From Candidatus Magasanikiibacteriota bacterium (lineage in GTDB: Bacteria > Patescibacteriota > Patescibacteriia > Magasanikbacterales > GWA2-37-8), in assembly GCA_026396535.1 (NCBI GenBank), contig JAPLWP010000102.1, positions 1 to 6,618 of the forward strand: a DNA stretch of 6,618 nucleotides. Direction: 5' to 3'. Shown one piece after another: positions 1 to 6,588 of this stretch (the first letter of the stretch is position 1; the number at the start of each line of letters is the position of its first letter). The notes below the pieces were generated by a model. The model made no database searches. It saw only the letters and a list, made by a program, of their open reading frames with translations, and was not told where the DNA came from. Both the position numbers and the translations under genes were made by a program.

Positions 1-1692
1 TCCATTACTTTCTACAATAACGCCTTTTTCAATTAAATTATAGATAACTTCCACACCATCATAATAATATCTTTCGCCGCTCGTGCCCGGGCCATCTGAT
101 TTATTTTTTAAATAATCACAAACATCCCCCAACTGAGCTATAAATTGCGCTTTAATATCTACAACATCGCCTTTTCCAGCTTTCATCGCTTCACTTAAAA
201 TCTTCATCTGACAAGTGTCTGCTTTTAATTCTTCGGCCACATACATTTCGGCTGATACTCCCACACGCTTTCCCACAGCCGCATCCTCCGGAGGAGCAAT
301 TGTATGACCCAATTCATGAAGTAAATTTTCTAAAATTGTAGCATAGGTGAATTTCTTTTCATCGATCTCTTCTTCAAAAACTGAACGAAGGGCCGGCAAA
401 GCTGTAGCTTTGGCGACGTCTACTACCGCATTGGTATGCGCCAGAATTTTGTCCGCGTCCCCTTCTCCGCGCAAAGTCCAAAAAGAATTATGTCCGGTGG
501 CAAATGGCTGGTAGTTAATAATAACTTCGGGCACATGCTGATCTTTTGCATAATAAGGACGCTGAGCTGTCAAAATTTCACCCACAATTGAGCGAAAAAA
601 GTTTACCACTTCTGTAAGCTCTTTAGATTCCTTAGTGATATAACCAAAACGAATTTCTACATCCATCTTGTTGGCCTCACCAGCTACCGCTGTCAGAGCC
701 TGTGGAACAAACATTACCGGACAGCCTTCGTGATACAAATCTTTCATATCATTCATTAAACTTTGCCACTGAGCGGCCAAAGCATCAGGGTCAATAACTT
801 TTGAACCATAAGCATCGGCCATTTTTCTTAAATAGGCGCTTAGATTTTTGTATTCTAAGCCGATTTCTTGTACTTCAAAAGCCGCATCTACTTTATCGGC
901 TAATAAATTAAATCTTTCTTGTAATCTTTGAATCTCAAAGGGGAAAACATCAGCGTAAGATTTTATTTCTACTCCTCCGTTTTCTTCGCCTCTATCTATA
1001 TCATACAGATATCTGACTCCGCCTGCCAATTCTCCCAAAGGAGTAGCGGACGAACCACCCGGAGCATCAGCTAATTCTAGTTGTTTTACATAAGCATGAT
1101 CAGCATACTTTGCCAAAAGAGCAGCAGAATCAATATATATTTCCAACTCCTTTATATTTTTAATATCACATTTTTCTAATATCTCCTGTTCCCTATCTTT
1201 TGGTAAATTTTTTATCCACTGTCTAGCTACCTCCACTGCTGCCAATTGACGTTCGGAAGAAATCAAAATAAGTTCACGCCAAATATCAGGTAAAACATTT
1301 CTCAAAGATTCCAAAACCCCAAATTGTCTTATTCTTAATTTTTCTTCTAAAGTAACGGAGTCTGCAAGTAATTCTTTCTCTTTGGCATATTCGGGAAATT
1401 GCTCCAGTTGTTCGCACCAAACTTTGCATTTTTCAGCAATATAAGGGGTAACCCGGATTGTCCATTCTGATGTAACCTTTTCTTTCGCTTTTTCGATAAT
1501 ATCTTCTACTCCCAAAATATCAGCTGGCATTTCTTTCCATTCACCGCTTTCACGGGCAGCTTCTTGAAGTAAAGCGCGCACTCCTTGAGCACCACGAACA
1601 TATTCAGGAATTTCTGTATTTTTATCTAAAGGGTTAGTGCGATTTTCAGCACTAATATGAAAAGATTCTCCAAAATGTGATTTCTCTGACAT
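1..1692 (-). CDS. Zinc metallopeptidase, divergent DPP III (M49)-like, C-terminus cut by window edge
   Basis: An open frame of 564 codons runs from an ATG at 1692 off the left edge with no stop, so the C-terminus is missing. It was found by direct translation. The key signature is HELGH at residues 459-463, inside ENLLHELGHTIAPPE, followed 25 residues later by EELKAD (487-492). This is a gluzincin zinc site: H459 and H463 bind zinc, E460 is the catalytic base, and E488 is probably the third ligand. The pairing of HE..(x)H with EE.(R/K)AD is typical of peptidase family M49 (dipeptidyl-peptidase III), including the bacterial spacing of roughly 23-25 residues. Most M49 members have a six-residue HExxGH, whereas this has five. 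The N-terminal half is charged, helix-rich and not recognised. There is no signal peptide or membrane segment, so it is probably cytoplasmic. The gene starts 14 bases after the exporter stop and is likely co-transcribed. An M3-type oligopeptidase is the main alternative. Metallopeptidase is fairly sure; family assignment is moderate. Confidence 0.72.
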   Translation of the reverse strand, partial: MSEKSHFGESFHISAENRTNPLDKNTEIPEYVRGAQGVRALLQEAARESGEWKEMPADILGVEDIIEKAKEKVTSEWTIRVTPYIAEKCKVWCEQLEQFPEYAKEKELLADSVTLEEKLRIRQFGVLESLRNVLPDIWRELILISSERQLAAVEVARQWIKNLPKDREQEILEKCDIKNIKELEIYIDSAALLAKYADHAYVKQLELADAPGGSSATPLGELAGGVRYLYDIDRGEENGGVEIKSYADVFPFEIQRLQERFNLLADKVDAAFEVQEIGLEYKNLSAYLRKMADAYGSKVIDPDALAAQWQSLMNDMKDLYHEGCPVMFVPQALTAVAGEANKMDVEIRFGYITKESKELTEVVNFFRSIVGEILTAQRPYYAKDQHVPEVIINYQPFATGHNSFWTLRGEGDADKILAHTNAVVDVAKATALPALRSVFEEEIDEKKFTYATILENLLHELGHTIAPPEDAAVGKRVGVSAEMYVAEELKADTCQMKILSEAMKAGKGDVVDIKAQFIAQLGDVCDYLKNKSDGPGTSGERYYYDGVEVIYNLIEKGVIVESNG

Positions 1693-1706
1693 AAAAATAA
1701 GGATTA

Positions 1707-3476
1707 TTACTTTATAAACCCACCCGCCTGCAAATCCCACAATTTCTTGTAGAGACCGCCCTTCTTTTTTAATAATTGTGTATGTGTGCCGTCTTCAGCC
1801 ACCGTACCTTTGTCTATCACAAGTATTCTGTCGGCACTCATAATGGTAGATAAGCGGTGCGCAATCATAATCACAGTCTTGCCTTTCATTAAAATATTCA
1901 AAGCATCCTGAATAAAATGCTCAGACTCCGAATCCAAACTAGAAGTAGCTTCGTCTAAAAATAGAATTGGTGCGTTCTTCAGAATAGAACGAGCAATAGC
2001 TACACGCTGACGCTCACCACCGGATAATTTCACTCCGCGTTCACCCACATAGGTGTCGTAAGTATCTGATAAACCCGCAATAAACTCGTGGCAATGGGCC
2101 AGCTTGGCCGCCGCTTCTACCTCTTCATCGGTAGCATCAAATCGGCCATAGCGAATATTTTCACGCAACGTACGGTGAAATAATATTGGATCTTGCGGTA
2201 CCAAAGAAATATTTTGCCATAGACTTTCTTGAGTAACTTTGGAAATATTTTGTCCGTCAATTAAAACTTTACCCGCCGACACATCATGCATGCGCAATAA
2301 TAATTTTACCAAAGTAGATTTGCCGGCACCAGACGGCCCGACCAACGCAATCTTTTGTCCGCCATTTATTTCTAAATTAAATTTCTTGAGAATTGATCTG
2401 GTTTCATGATAATTGAATCCTACATCTTTAAATTCAATCTTCCCCTCCCCCACTTTCAAATCTTTGGCACCAGGGATATCCTTGATCTCATGTGGAGCCA
2501 CCAAAATTTCAGTCATCTCAGCCGCTTCCGATAAATCAGAATAAATATTACGCACCACACGACCAAAATTCCAAATATTTTGTACTACCGTAATTACATA
2601 GGCCTGAATAAGCATCAAATCACCGGCCGTAAATTTACCTACCTGCCATAATTGAATACCAATATACATAAGCACGCCTTCCAGCAAGAAAGCAAAAAAT
2701 GCCTGAAACGCGTCAAAGGCACTATCTGTATACCAGGAAAAAAGTTGTAATTTAGAAAATTTAGCTTGAGTATCTTTGAAATATGTTTTTTCTTTTTCGT
2801 AACCATTAAATAATTTTACATTCACGTGATTGGTAATAGTATCAGCCAACACACCACTCACCGCTGAATCCGCTTCGCTACGCATGATATCGTACTTGAT
2901 ACGAAAACGATTATAAAAAACACTAATAACTACATAGAGCGCAGTCCAAACCAACAAAGCCAAACCCAAATAAAGATTACGATAAAATAGCACACCCATC
3001 ACGATGGCGATCTCAAGCACCATGTCAGCCACATTAAAAAGAATGCGGTCGTTGAGAGATTCAAACGAGCGCACAAATCTATTTACGCGCTTAACCAGCG
3101 AACCAACAAAATTATTATTAAAAAATGTAAAGGAATGACGGTGCAGATAGGCAAAAGCAAAGTTGCCAATATCCGACATGGTCTTGGAACAAAAATAAGA
3201 ATCCGCGAACATCTCGGCGCGTCTAGATAAAAATTGAATAAAACGTAAAACTACTATTATCCAGAATACTTTGTATAGTGCCGGCAACACCCCGACAATA
3301 CTCGCTGAAGACGAAAATAAATCTACCATCTGTTTCAAATACAGAGGCACCGTAACTCCGGCTGCAGAAGAAACAACTGTACAAGCAATTACCAAAAACA
3401 GAGATATTTTATATTTCTTTAAGAATCTCCAATAAAACCCCATGGTTTCTTTGACGTAAAGTTTTTTTGTAGTCAT
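1707..3476 (-). CDS. ABC exporter half-transporter (fused permease and ATPase)
   Basis: This is a complete type IV ABC exporter of 589 residues, the usual length for MsbA/MdlB/BmrA-like half-transporters, which dimerise in the cytoplasmic membrane. The N-terminal domain has six hydrophobic segments near residues 23-45, 62-83, 149-166, 169-189, 254-277 and 284-304. The ATPase domain (about 345-589) has every motif: A-loop Y356, Walker A GPSGAGKST (380-388), Q-loop Q428 in VPQDPILF, X-loop VGERG, signature LSGGERQ (484-490), Walker B ILFLD with catalytic E509, D-loop SSLD and switch H540. Nothing suggests an inactive site. The substrate cannot be read from sequence; lipid, peptide or drug are all possible, and a partner half-transporter is not seen here. 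I chose the ATG at 3476. A GTG at 3482 would add two residues, but all other genes here use ATG and neither start has a Shine-Dalgarno. A GC-rich hairpin lies just upstream, and the peptidase gene follows after 14 bases. Confidence 0.95.
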   Translation of the reverse strand: MTTKKLYVKETMGFYWRFLKKYKISLFLVIACTVVSSAAGVTVPLYLKQMVDLFSSSASIVGVLPALYKVFWIIVVLRFIQFLSRRAEMFADSYFCSKTMSDIGNFAFAYLHRHSFTFFNNNFVGSLVKRVNRFVRSFESLNDRILFNVADMVLEIAIVMGVLFYRNLYLGLALLVWTALYVVISVFYNRFRIKYDIMRSEADSAVSGVLADTITNHVNVKLFNGYEKEKTYFKDTQAKFSKLQLFSWYTDSAFDAFQAFFAFLLEGVLMYIGIQLWQVGKFTAGDLMLIQAYVITVVQNIWNFGRVVRNIYSDLSEAAEMTEILVAPHEIKDIPGAKDLKVGEGKIEFKDVGFNYHETRSILKKFNLEINGGQKIALVGPSGAGKSTLVKLLLRMHDVSAGKVLIDGQNISKVTQESLWQNISLVPQDPILFHRTLRENIRYGRFDATDEEVEAAAKLAHCHEFIAGLSDTYDTYVGERGVKLSGGERQRVAIARSILKNAPILFLDEATSSLDSESEHFIQDALNILMKGKTVIMIAHRLSTIMSADRILVIDKGTVAEDGTHTQLLKKKGGLYKKLWDLQAGGFIK

Positions 3477-3487
3477 AAACACGTTAT

Positions 3488-3506
3488 GCGCGCCAATAAG
3501 GCGCGC
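3488..3506 (-). promoter_or_regulatory. GC-rich intercistronic hairpin ahead of the exporter gene
   Basis: A perfect 7-base-pair stem (GCGCGCC / GGCGCGC) with a five-base loop sits in the 63-base spacer between the DUF2127 stop and the exporter start. On the coding strand it ends 11 bases before the ATG at 3476 and 5 bases before the alternative GTG at 3482. No run of U follows, as the next bases are ATAACGTG, so a classical terminator is unlikely. In mRNA it could shield the ribosome landing site, protect a processed end or cause pausing. The structure is directly visible; its function is inferred. Confidence 0.5.
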
Positions 3507-3539
3507 TCTATAAGAGAAGACGATACAGAGGCTTTTTTG

Positions 3540-4010
3540 TTACATTTTGGCTGAAATCCGCCTATATTCCAACCAAGTTAATATTATCATAAAAACATCC
3601 ACTACGGAAACCACCGCCAACCCGACTGAATGATTGTGATAAACTCTAAATACCTGATAGGCCAAAAATATACTAAAGAGGAAAATAGCCAAAGGATAGG
3701 CCCACATTTTCTTTTTGTATATCGAAATAACCAAGAAAAAATTCATGGCTCCATGAAAGAACAGATAAAAAGAAATAAAATGCCGCGTATTGATAGATAA
3801 ATTATGTGCGCTGTCTATAAAAAATTTGGCAATAAAATCATTATGATGTTCGGTGAGTTCATAATTGGTAAGCGCGAGCGCCTCAAGCTGTACGAGCTTA
3901 TCATACGACAAAATTAAAAAACTGCCGATAATTTCTACGATACCGTTGAAGGCTTTGGCCACCACTGCAGCCAAAAAAAGATAGTGAATTACGGAATTAA
4001 TTTTTTTCAT
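3540..4010 (-). CDS. DUF2127 family polytopic membrane protein
   Basis: This is a 156-residue hydrophobic protein with about four membrane segments (near 8-33, 75-97, 101-121 and 127-148). The pattern fits DUF2127: an opening with K.FNGIVEIIG, then a polar loop with ELTEHHNDFIA, then SAHNLSI, a FYLFFHG helix, a K..MWAYPLAI segment and a closing LTWLEYRR. The length matches the family. The family has no established biochemical function, so none is claimed. The several conserved-looking histidines (H55, H56, H69, H77, H86) lie in or beside the membrane and may matter, but this is speculation. The ATG at 4010 overlaps the end of the peroxiredoxin gene by 14 bases in another frame, which suggests translational coupling. 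No Shine-Dalgarno is present. Its product acts in the cytoplasmic membrane. The family call rests on remembered pattern similarity, not on a search. Confidence 0.85.
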   Translation of the reverse strand: MKKINSVIHYLFLAAVVAKAFNGIVEIIGSFLILSYDKLVQLEALALTNYELTEHHNDFIAKFFIDSAHNLSINTRHFISFYLFFHGAMNFFLVISIYKKKMWAYPLAIFLFSIFLAYQVFRVYHNHSVGLAVVSVVDVFMIILTWLEYRRISAKM

Positions 4011-4476
4011 TAAAATTCTTTAAATCCATCAGCACCTCATCTGCGTGCACTTCTGGCTTTACTCCTTCATACACCTTGGCAATTTTTCCTTGCGGATCTA
4101 TCAAAAAAGATTCGCGCATTATACCCATATACTCCCGTCCCATGAATTTCTTTTTCTGCCACACATCATAGGCCTGAATCAATTCTTTATTTTCATCAGA
4201 CAATAAAGTAAATGGCAATTCAAATTTATCCGCAAATTTACGATGACTTTTTACCGAGTCCGCGCTTACTCCAAAAACTACTGCCTTTATTTTTTTAAAC
4301 TTCGGTAAATTATCACGCAAGGAACAGGCTTCAGTAGTACAACCCGGGGTATCGTCTTTTGGATAAAAATACAACAGTACCCACTGTCCGAAATAATCTC
4401 GCAGTGAATGCATTTCCCCGTCTTGATCCGGCAAATTAAATTCCGGAGCTTTGTCTCCTACTTTAATTTTTGACAT
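3997..4476 (-). CDS. bcp: Peroxiredoxin, Bcp/PrxQ type (thioredoxin-dependent thiol peroxidase)
   Basis: This complete 159-residue protein has the usual length and layout of the Bcp/PrxQ subfamily. These cytoplasmic enzymes reduce hydrogen peroxide and organic hydroperoxides, with electrons typically from thioredoxin. The opening VGDKAPEFNLPDQDG is the standard start of the AhpC/TSA thioredoxin-like fold. The active site is DDTPGCTTEACSLRD, with peroxidatic C46, resolving C51 five residues later on the same helix as in atypical 2-Cys PrxQ proteins, and supporting T43 and P44. The catalytic arginine is R121 in MRESFLID. All key residues are present, so it should be active. It begins 4 bases after the stop of the preceding surface-protein gene, and its 3' end overlaps the DUF2127 gene by 14 bases, so it sits firmly inside the transcription unit. 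The reductant partner is not in this window. Confidence 0.96.
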   Translation of the reverse strand: MSKIKVGDKAPEFNLPDQDGEMHSLRDYFGQWVLLYFYPKDDTPGCTTEACSLRDNLPKFKKIKAVVFGVSADSVKSHRKFADKFELPFTLLSDENKELIQAYDVWQKKKFMGREYMGIMRESFLIDPQGKIAKVYEGVKPEVHADEVLMDLKNFNEKN

Positions 4477-4480
4477 ATAT

Positions 4481-5182
4481 CTATATTACAAACCCAAATG
4501 TGCTAACGATTTTTTCTAACAAACCAGAAATATAATTCTTATTAAATTCTTTCATTGTGCCTGGCTCATACACTCCAATATCCACAGAATTTATCGCCTC
4601 TACCAATTCATAACAACGACCATTTTTTACAGCTCGATAATTTTTATATTCATACATATGACCGGCCGCACCATCAGTTCCTTCAAATACACTAAATTCT
4701 ACACCGCCCAAAATCGCAGTACCAGTATATTTTTCTCGACCATCTGCTACGGGCTGAGTACACTTAGCTACCACCGCCACATCTTTATCCACCCCAATTC
4801 CTACTCCCGCTTCCACCAAATTTGTACCCTTAAACAAACTTTCTGCCAACATTATTTTGGCTACACCATGTTTGGTAGCAAAAAGAAAAATATCATTAGT
4901 AGGACTAAACTGAGAATTTTGTGGATACCAAATCTCAAATCCATTGGCCTTGCTAGTAAAGAGAGTTGATTTTACCCCAGCAATAATTTCTGGCGGATTT
5001 TCTACTACCGGAGTAGTAGAAGCCACAGGTGTCGTAGTTGGAGACACAATTGGAGTAGAAGTATTATTCACCGGCACATATACAACTTGATTTTTCGGCA
5101 ATACCACAAATAGTATTATAATGGCAAACACCACAATCCCTACAATCGCTGCCAACGCTGGCATTATATAATTATTTTTCAT
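4481..5182 (-). CDS. Single-pass membrane-anchored surface protein of unknown function
   Basis: This 233-residue protein has a strong N-terminal membrane helix (about 8-29), then a low-complexity Pro/Thr/Ser/Val linker (about 36-64) and a C-terminal globular domain (about 70-233) that should lie outside the membrane. The domain opens with SKANGFEIWYP and ends with a recognisable block: NYRAVKNGRCYELVEAI, then VYEPGTMKEFNK, then LEKIVSTFGF. That ending recurs in uncharacterised secreted bacterial proteins whose shared fold may be of the PsbP/Mog1 type. I recognise the pattern but not a function. Two cysteines, C141 and C190, could form a disulfide. The protein has no lipobox cysteine, so the helix is an uncleaved anchor or signal. 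It starts 20 bases after the SIMPL gene, ends 4 bases before the peroxiredoxin start with a TAG stop, and shares its layout with the lipoprotein encoded at 6018-6515. Confidence 0.85.
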   Translation of the reverse strand: MKNNYIMPALAAIVGIVVFAIIILFVVLPKNQVVYVPVNNTSTPIVSPTTTPVASTTPVVENPPEIIAGVKSTLFTSKANGFEIWYPQNSQFSPTNDIFLFATKHGVAKIMLAESLFKGTNLVEAGVGIGVDKDVAVVAKCTQPVADGREKYTGTAILGGVEFSVFEGTDGAAGHMYEYKNYRAVKNGRCYELVEAINSVDIGVYEPGTMKEFNKNYISGLLEKIVSTFGFVI

Positions 5183-5202
5183 AAAATTTAGATTAAATTA
5201 AA

Positions 5203-5940
5203 TTATCTTACTCCCCATTTAGTGCGTACAGTTACCATAACTTGTTTATCAATTGTGCGAGTATCATAAGTGCCATAGTCTGATACGTCCGTAGAGTTTG
5301 GAGCTAACACCTGCACTACTCCGCTGGCAGCGCTACGCAATTCTCCGACGTTTCTATCCCCTGCCTCGGCTACTTTTTGAGCACGGGCTTTAGCATCTTT
5401 GACTGCGTCGCCAATTAATTTTACTTTCAAATCAGACAATCCGGAATAATAATATTCTACCGGCTGGGCAGAAAAAATTACACCTTGATTAATCAAACTT
5501 TGAAATGATTTGGCAAGCTGATCTACTTTAGCCAAATCTTTGGTCTGTACGGTTATTGTTTGAGTAAGATTATATTCTACCGGAGCGTCATTGTTTTGAC
5601 TTTTATTATAATTCACAAACATACTCACCGGCATTATTTGAAGCTCTTCAGAGGCTACTTTGTTGTCTTTGAAAAATTTACTGACCAAGGCTTCATCATT
5701 TTTCATTTGAGCATACCCATCTTTGAGATTGGTTACGGTTGCGCTGCGCGAAAAGTCCGCGTGCCAAGTGGCAGTATCAGCCTTTACCATCTCCGTGGCG
5801 GTACCTGTAACTTCTAGAACACGACCCGCTTGCGCTCCAGCCCATAGATATGAAGTACCAAGCACACAAGCTGCTACCACCAAACCAGCCCCTACAAATA
5901 TTCCACCCCAGCCGGAACCAGCTTTAATTTCTTCAATCAT
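5203..5940 (-). CDS. SIMPL domain (DUF541) protein, membrane-anchored
   Basis: This 245-residue protein has one N-terminal membrane helix (about 12-36) that probably anchors a SIMPL/DUF541 domain (about 40-245) outside the cytoplasmic membrane. Family features seen are the opening VLEVTGTATEMVKADTATW, the V.NLKDGYAQM helix, the 'K.....ELQIMPVSM' strand, YNLTQTITVQTKDLAKVD, the 'GVIFSAQPVEYYYS' strand, the helix LIGDAVKDAKARAQKVAEAG, and a final QVMVTVRTKW strand. SIMPL proteins are found in bacterial periplasms and outer membranes (BP26/OMP28 types) and form oligomeric rings or channels in known cases; their general role is unclear, with links to oxidative stress reported. The nearby peroxiredoxin is compatible with a stress link but does not prove one. 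The ATG at 5940 is supported by an extended -10 promoter about 30 bases upstream, and this is the first gene of the probable six-gene operon. Confidence 0.92.
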   Translation of the reverse strand: MIEEIKAGSGWGGIFVGAGLVVAACVLGTSYLWAGAQAGRVLEVTGTATEMVKADTATWHADFSRSATVTNLKDGYAQMKNDEALVSKFFKDNKVASEELQIMPVSMFVNYNKSQNNDAPVEYNLTQTITVQTKDLAKVDQLAKSFQSLINQGVIFSAQPVEYYYSGLSDLKVKLIGDAVKDAKARAQKVAEAGDRNVGELRSAASGVVQVLAPNSTDVSDYGTYDTRTIDKQVMVTVRTKWGVR

Positions 5941-5971
5941 AATTTATTATTTAAAAGTAATATACAGTGGT

Positions 5972-5980
5972 ATTATAGCA
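5972..5980 (-). promoter_or_regulatory. Extended -10 promoter for the SIMPL-led operon
   Basis: Read on the minus strand this is TGCTATAAT, a perfect TATAAT hexamer with the TGn extension, lying in the 77-base gap between the lipoprotein stop and the SIMPL start. At a 17-base spacing the -35 position (5995-6000) reads TATCTG, a poor match, which is common for extended -10 promoters. A start near 5965 would give a leader of roughly 25 bases without a Shine-Dalgarno. No terminator hairpin separates the lipoprotein gene from it, so read-through transcription is also possible. Confidence 0.7.
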
Positions 5981-6017
5981 GACTTTAGAGATTACAGATA
6001 CTCAATTAAACAAAGAA

Positions 6018-6515
6018 CTATTTAATAAATTTAAAAGTTTTTATAATATCTTTTACTTCTTTCAATCTTTTTTCCATCTCACTATTAGCGGCATATTGGG
6101 CCTGTGACCACGAAAAAACATACAAATTATTTTCTGCCAAATATTCCGGCTTTGGCCCTTCTTCCTTCTGAATATTCTCCCATTGTTTTTTAGTATGAAC
6201 ACTTATATTAAATAAACCATCTTTTTGAGCCGGAAGACCAAAATCAATAGAATCACTTTTTCCAGCATTTCCAAAATCCAAAGTTCTATTGGCAACATTA
6301 TACCCCTGCCATATATTTGGCAAAGTTAATTCAAATCCATATTTATTATTTTTATATAATTGTGATTCTGTCGGGGTTGGAGGAGTAGTTACAGTAGTGG
6401 TGCTAGTGGTAATAGTGGAAACCGGCGGCAATTGGCTCGCTGGTTTTTGACCACAGCCAGGTAAAAATATCACCCCAAACAAAGACAAACCAATTAACGT
6501 TATTTTTTTAACCAT
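6018..6515 (-). CDS. Small lipoprotein with Thr/Ser/Pro linker and PsbP-like domain
   Basis: This 165-residue protein starts with a lipoprotein signal peptide: MVKK, a hydrophobic stretch (5-18) and a lipobox LPGC with C21 as the predicted lipid-modified residue. Proline at -2 is less common than Ala or Ser, but Gly at -1 and Leu at -3 fit. A flexible linker rich in Thr, Ser and Pro (about 25-50) follows. The remaining domain starts with YKNNKYGFELTLPNIWQGY, a hallmark opening of small secreted domains with a PsbP/Mog1-like fold, and ends with VKDIIKTFKFIK. No catalytic residues can be assigned, and the function is unknown; such domains are very frequent in Patescibacteria and in some Gram-positive lineages. 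It should sit on the outer face of the cytoplasmic membrane. It uses an ATG without Shine-Dalgarno and a TAG stop, and is separated from the next gene by a promoter, so it may be its own transcription unit. Confidence 0.87.
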   Translation of the reverse strand: MVKKITLIGLSLFGVIFLPGCGQKPASQLPPVSTITTSTTTVTTPPTPTESQLYKNNKYGFELTLPNIWQGYNVANRTLDFGNAGKSDSIDFGLPAQKDGLFNISVHTKKQWENIQKEEGPKPEYLAENNLYVFSWSQAQYAANSEMEKRLKEVKDIIKTFKFIK

Positions 6516-6552
6516 ACTGTTAAATATTATTATTTAAAACCTATTCTCTAAT

Positions 6553-6569
6553 TTAAGCATATGCCTTAA
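6553..6569. repeat. Small imperfect inverted repeat in the lipoprotein leader
   Basis: The sequence TTAAGCATATGCCTTAA has a perfect palindromic core, GCATATGC (6557-6564), flanked by TTAA arms, with one extra C breaking the outer symmetry. It lies 38 bases upstream of the lipoprotein ATG, between the upstream terminator and the gene, which is where an operator would be expected. The surrounding DNA is so AT-rich that several weak -10-like hexamers exist and I cannot assign one promoter. A chance palindrome is quite possible. Confidence 0.25.
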
Positions 6570-6588
6570 TAAGTAATTTGTACATAGT

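Noticed and set aside
195..320. Assignment of the metallopeptidase to family M3 from HELGH
   Set aside because: M3 enzymes also have HExGH with a glutamate about 25 residues on, but usually HExGHxxH and a DFVE.PSQ-like context. Here the second motif is EELKAD, closer to M49. It is kept only as an alternative.
3488..3506. Hairpin as an intrinsic terminator between DUF2127 and the exporter
   Set aside because: No T tract follows the stem on either strand, so the usual requirement for intrinsic termination is not met.
4658..4969. Plus-strand open frame of 103 codons
   Set aside because: It lies entirely antisense to the single-pass surface protein gene, has no recognisable domain, and its composition looks like a mirrored coding frame.
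4985..5075. Repetitive GTAGTAG/ACTACC-like DNA as a tandem repeat element, also at 6375-6425
   Set aside because: These stretches encode the Thr/Pro/Val linkers of the two surface proteins, so codon repetition explains them; no fixed repeat unit is present.
5560..6025. Two overlapping plus-strand open frames (5560-5817 and 5723-6025)
   Set aside because: Both are antisense to the well-supported SIMPL gene, show no family pattern, and one runs through the operon promoter.
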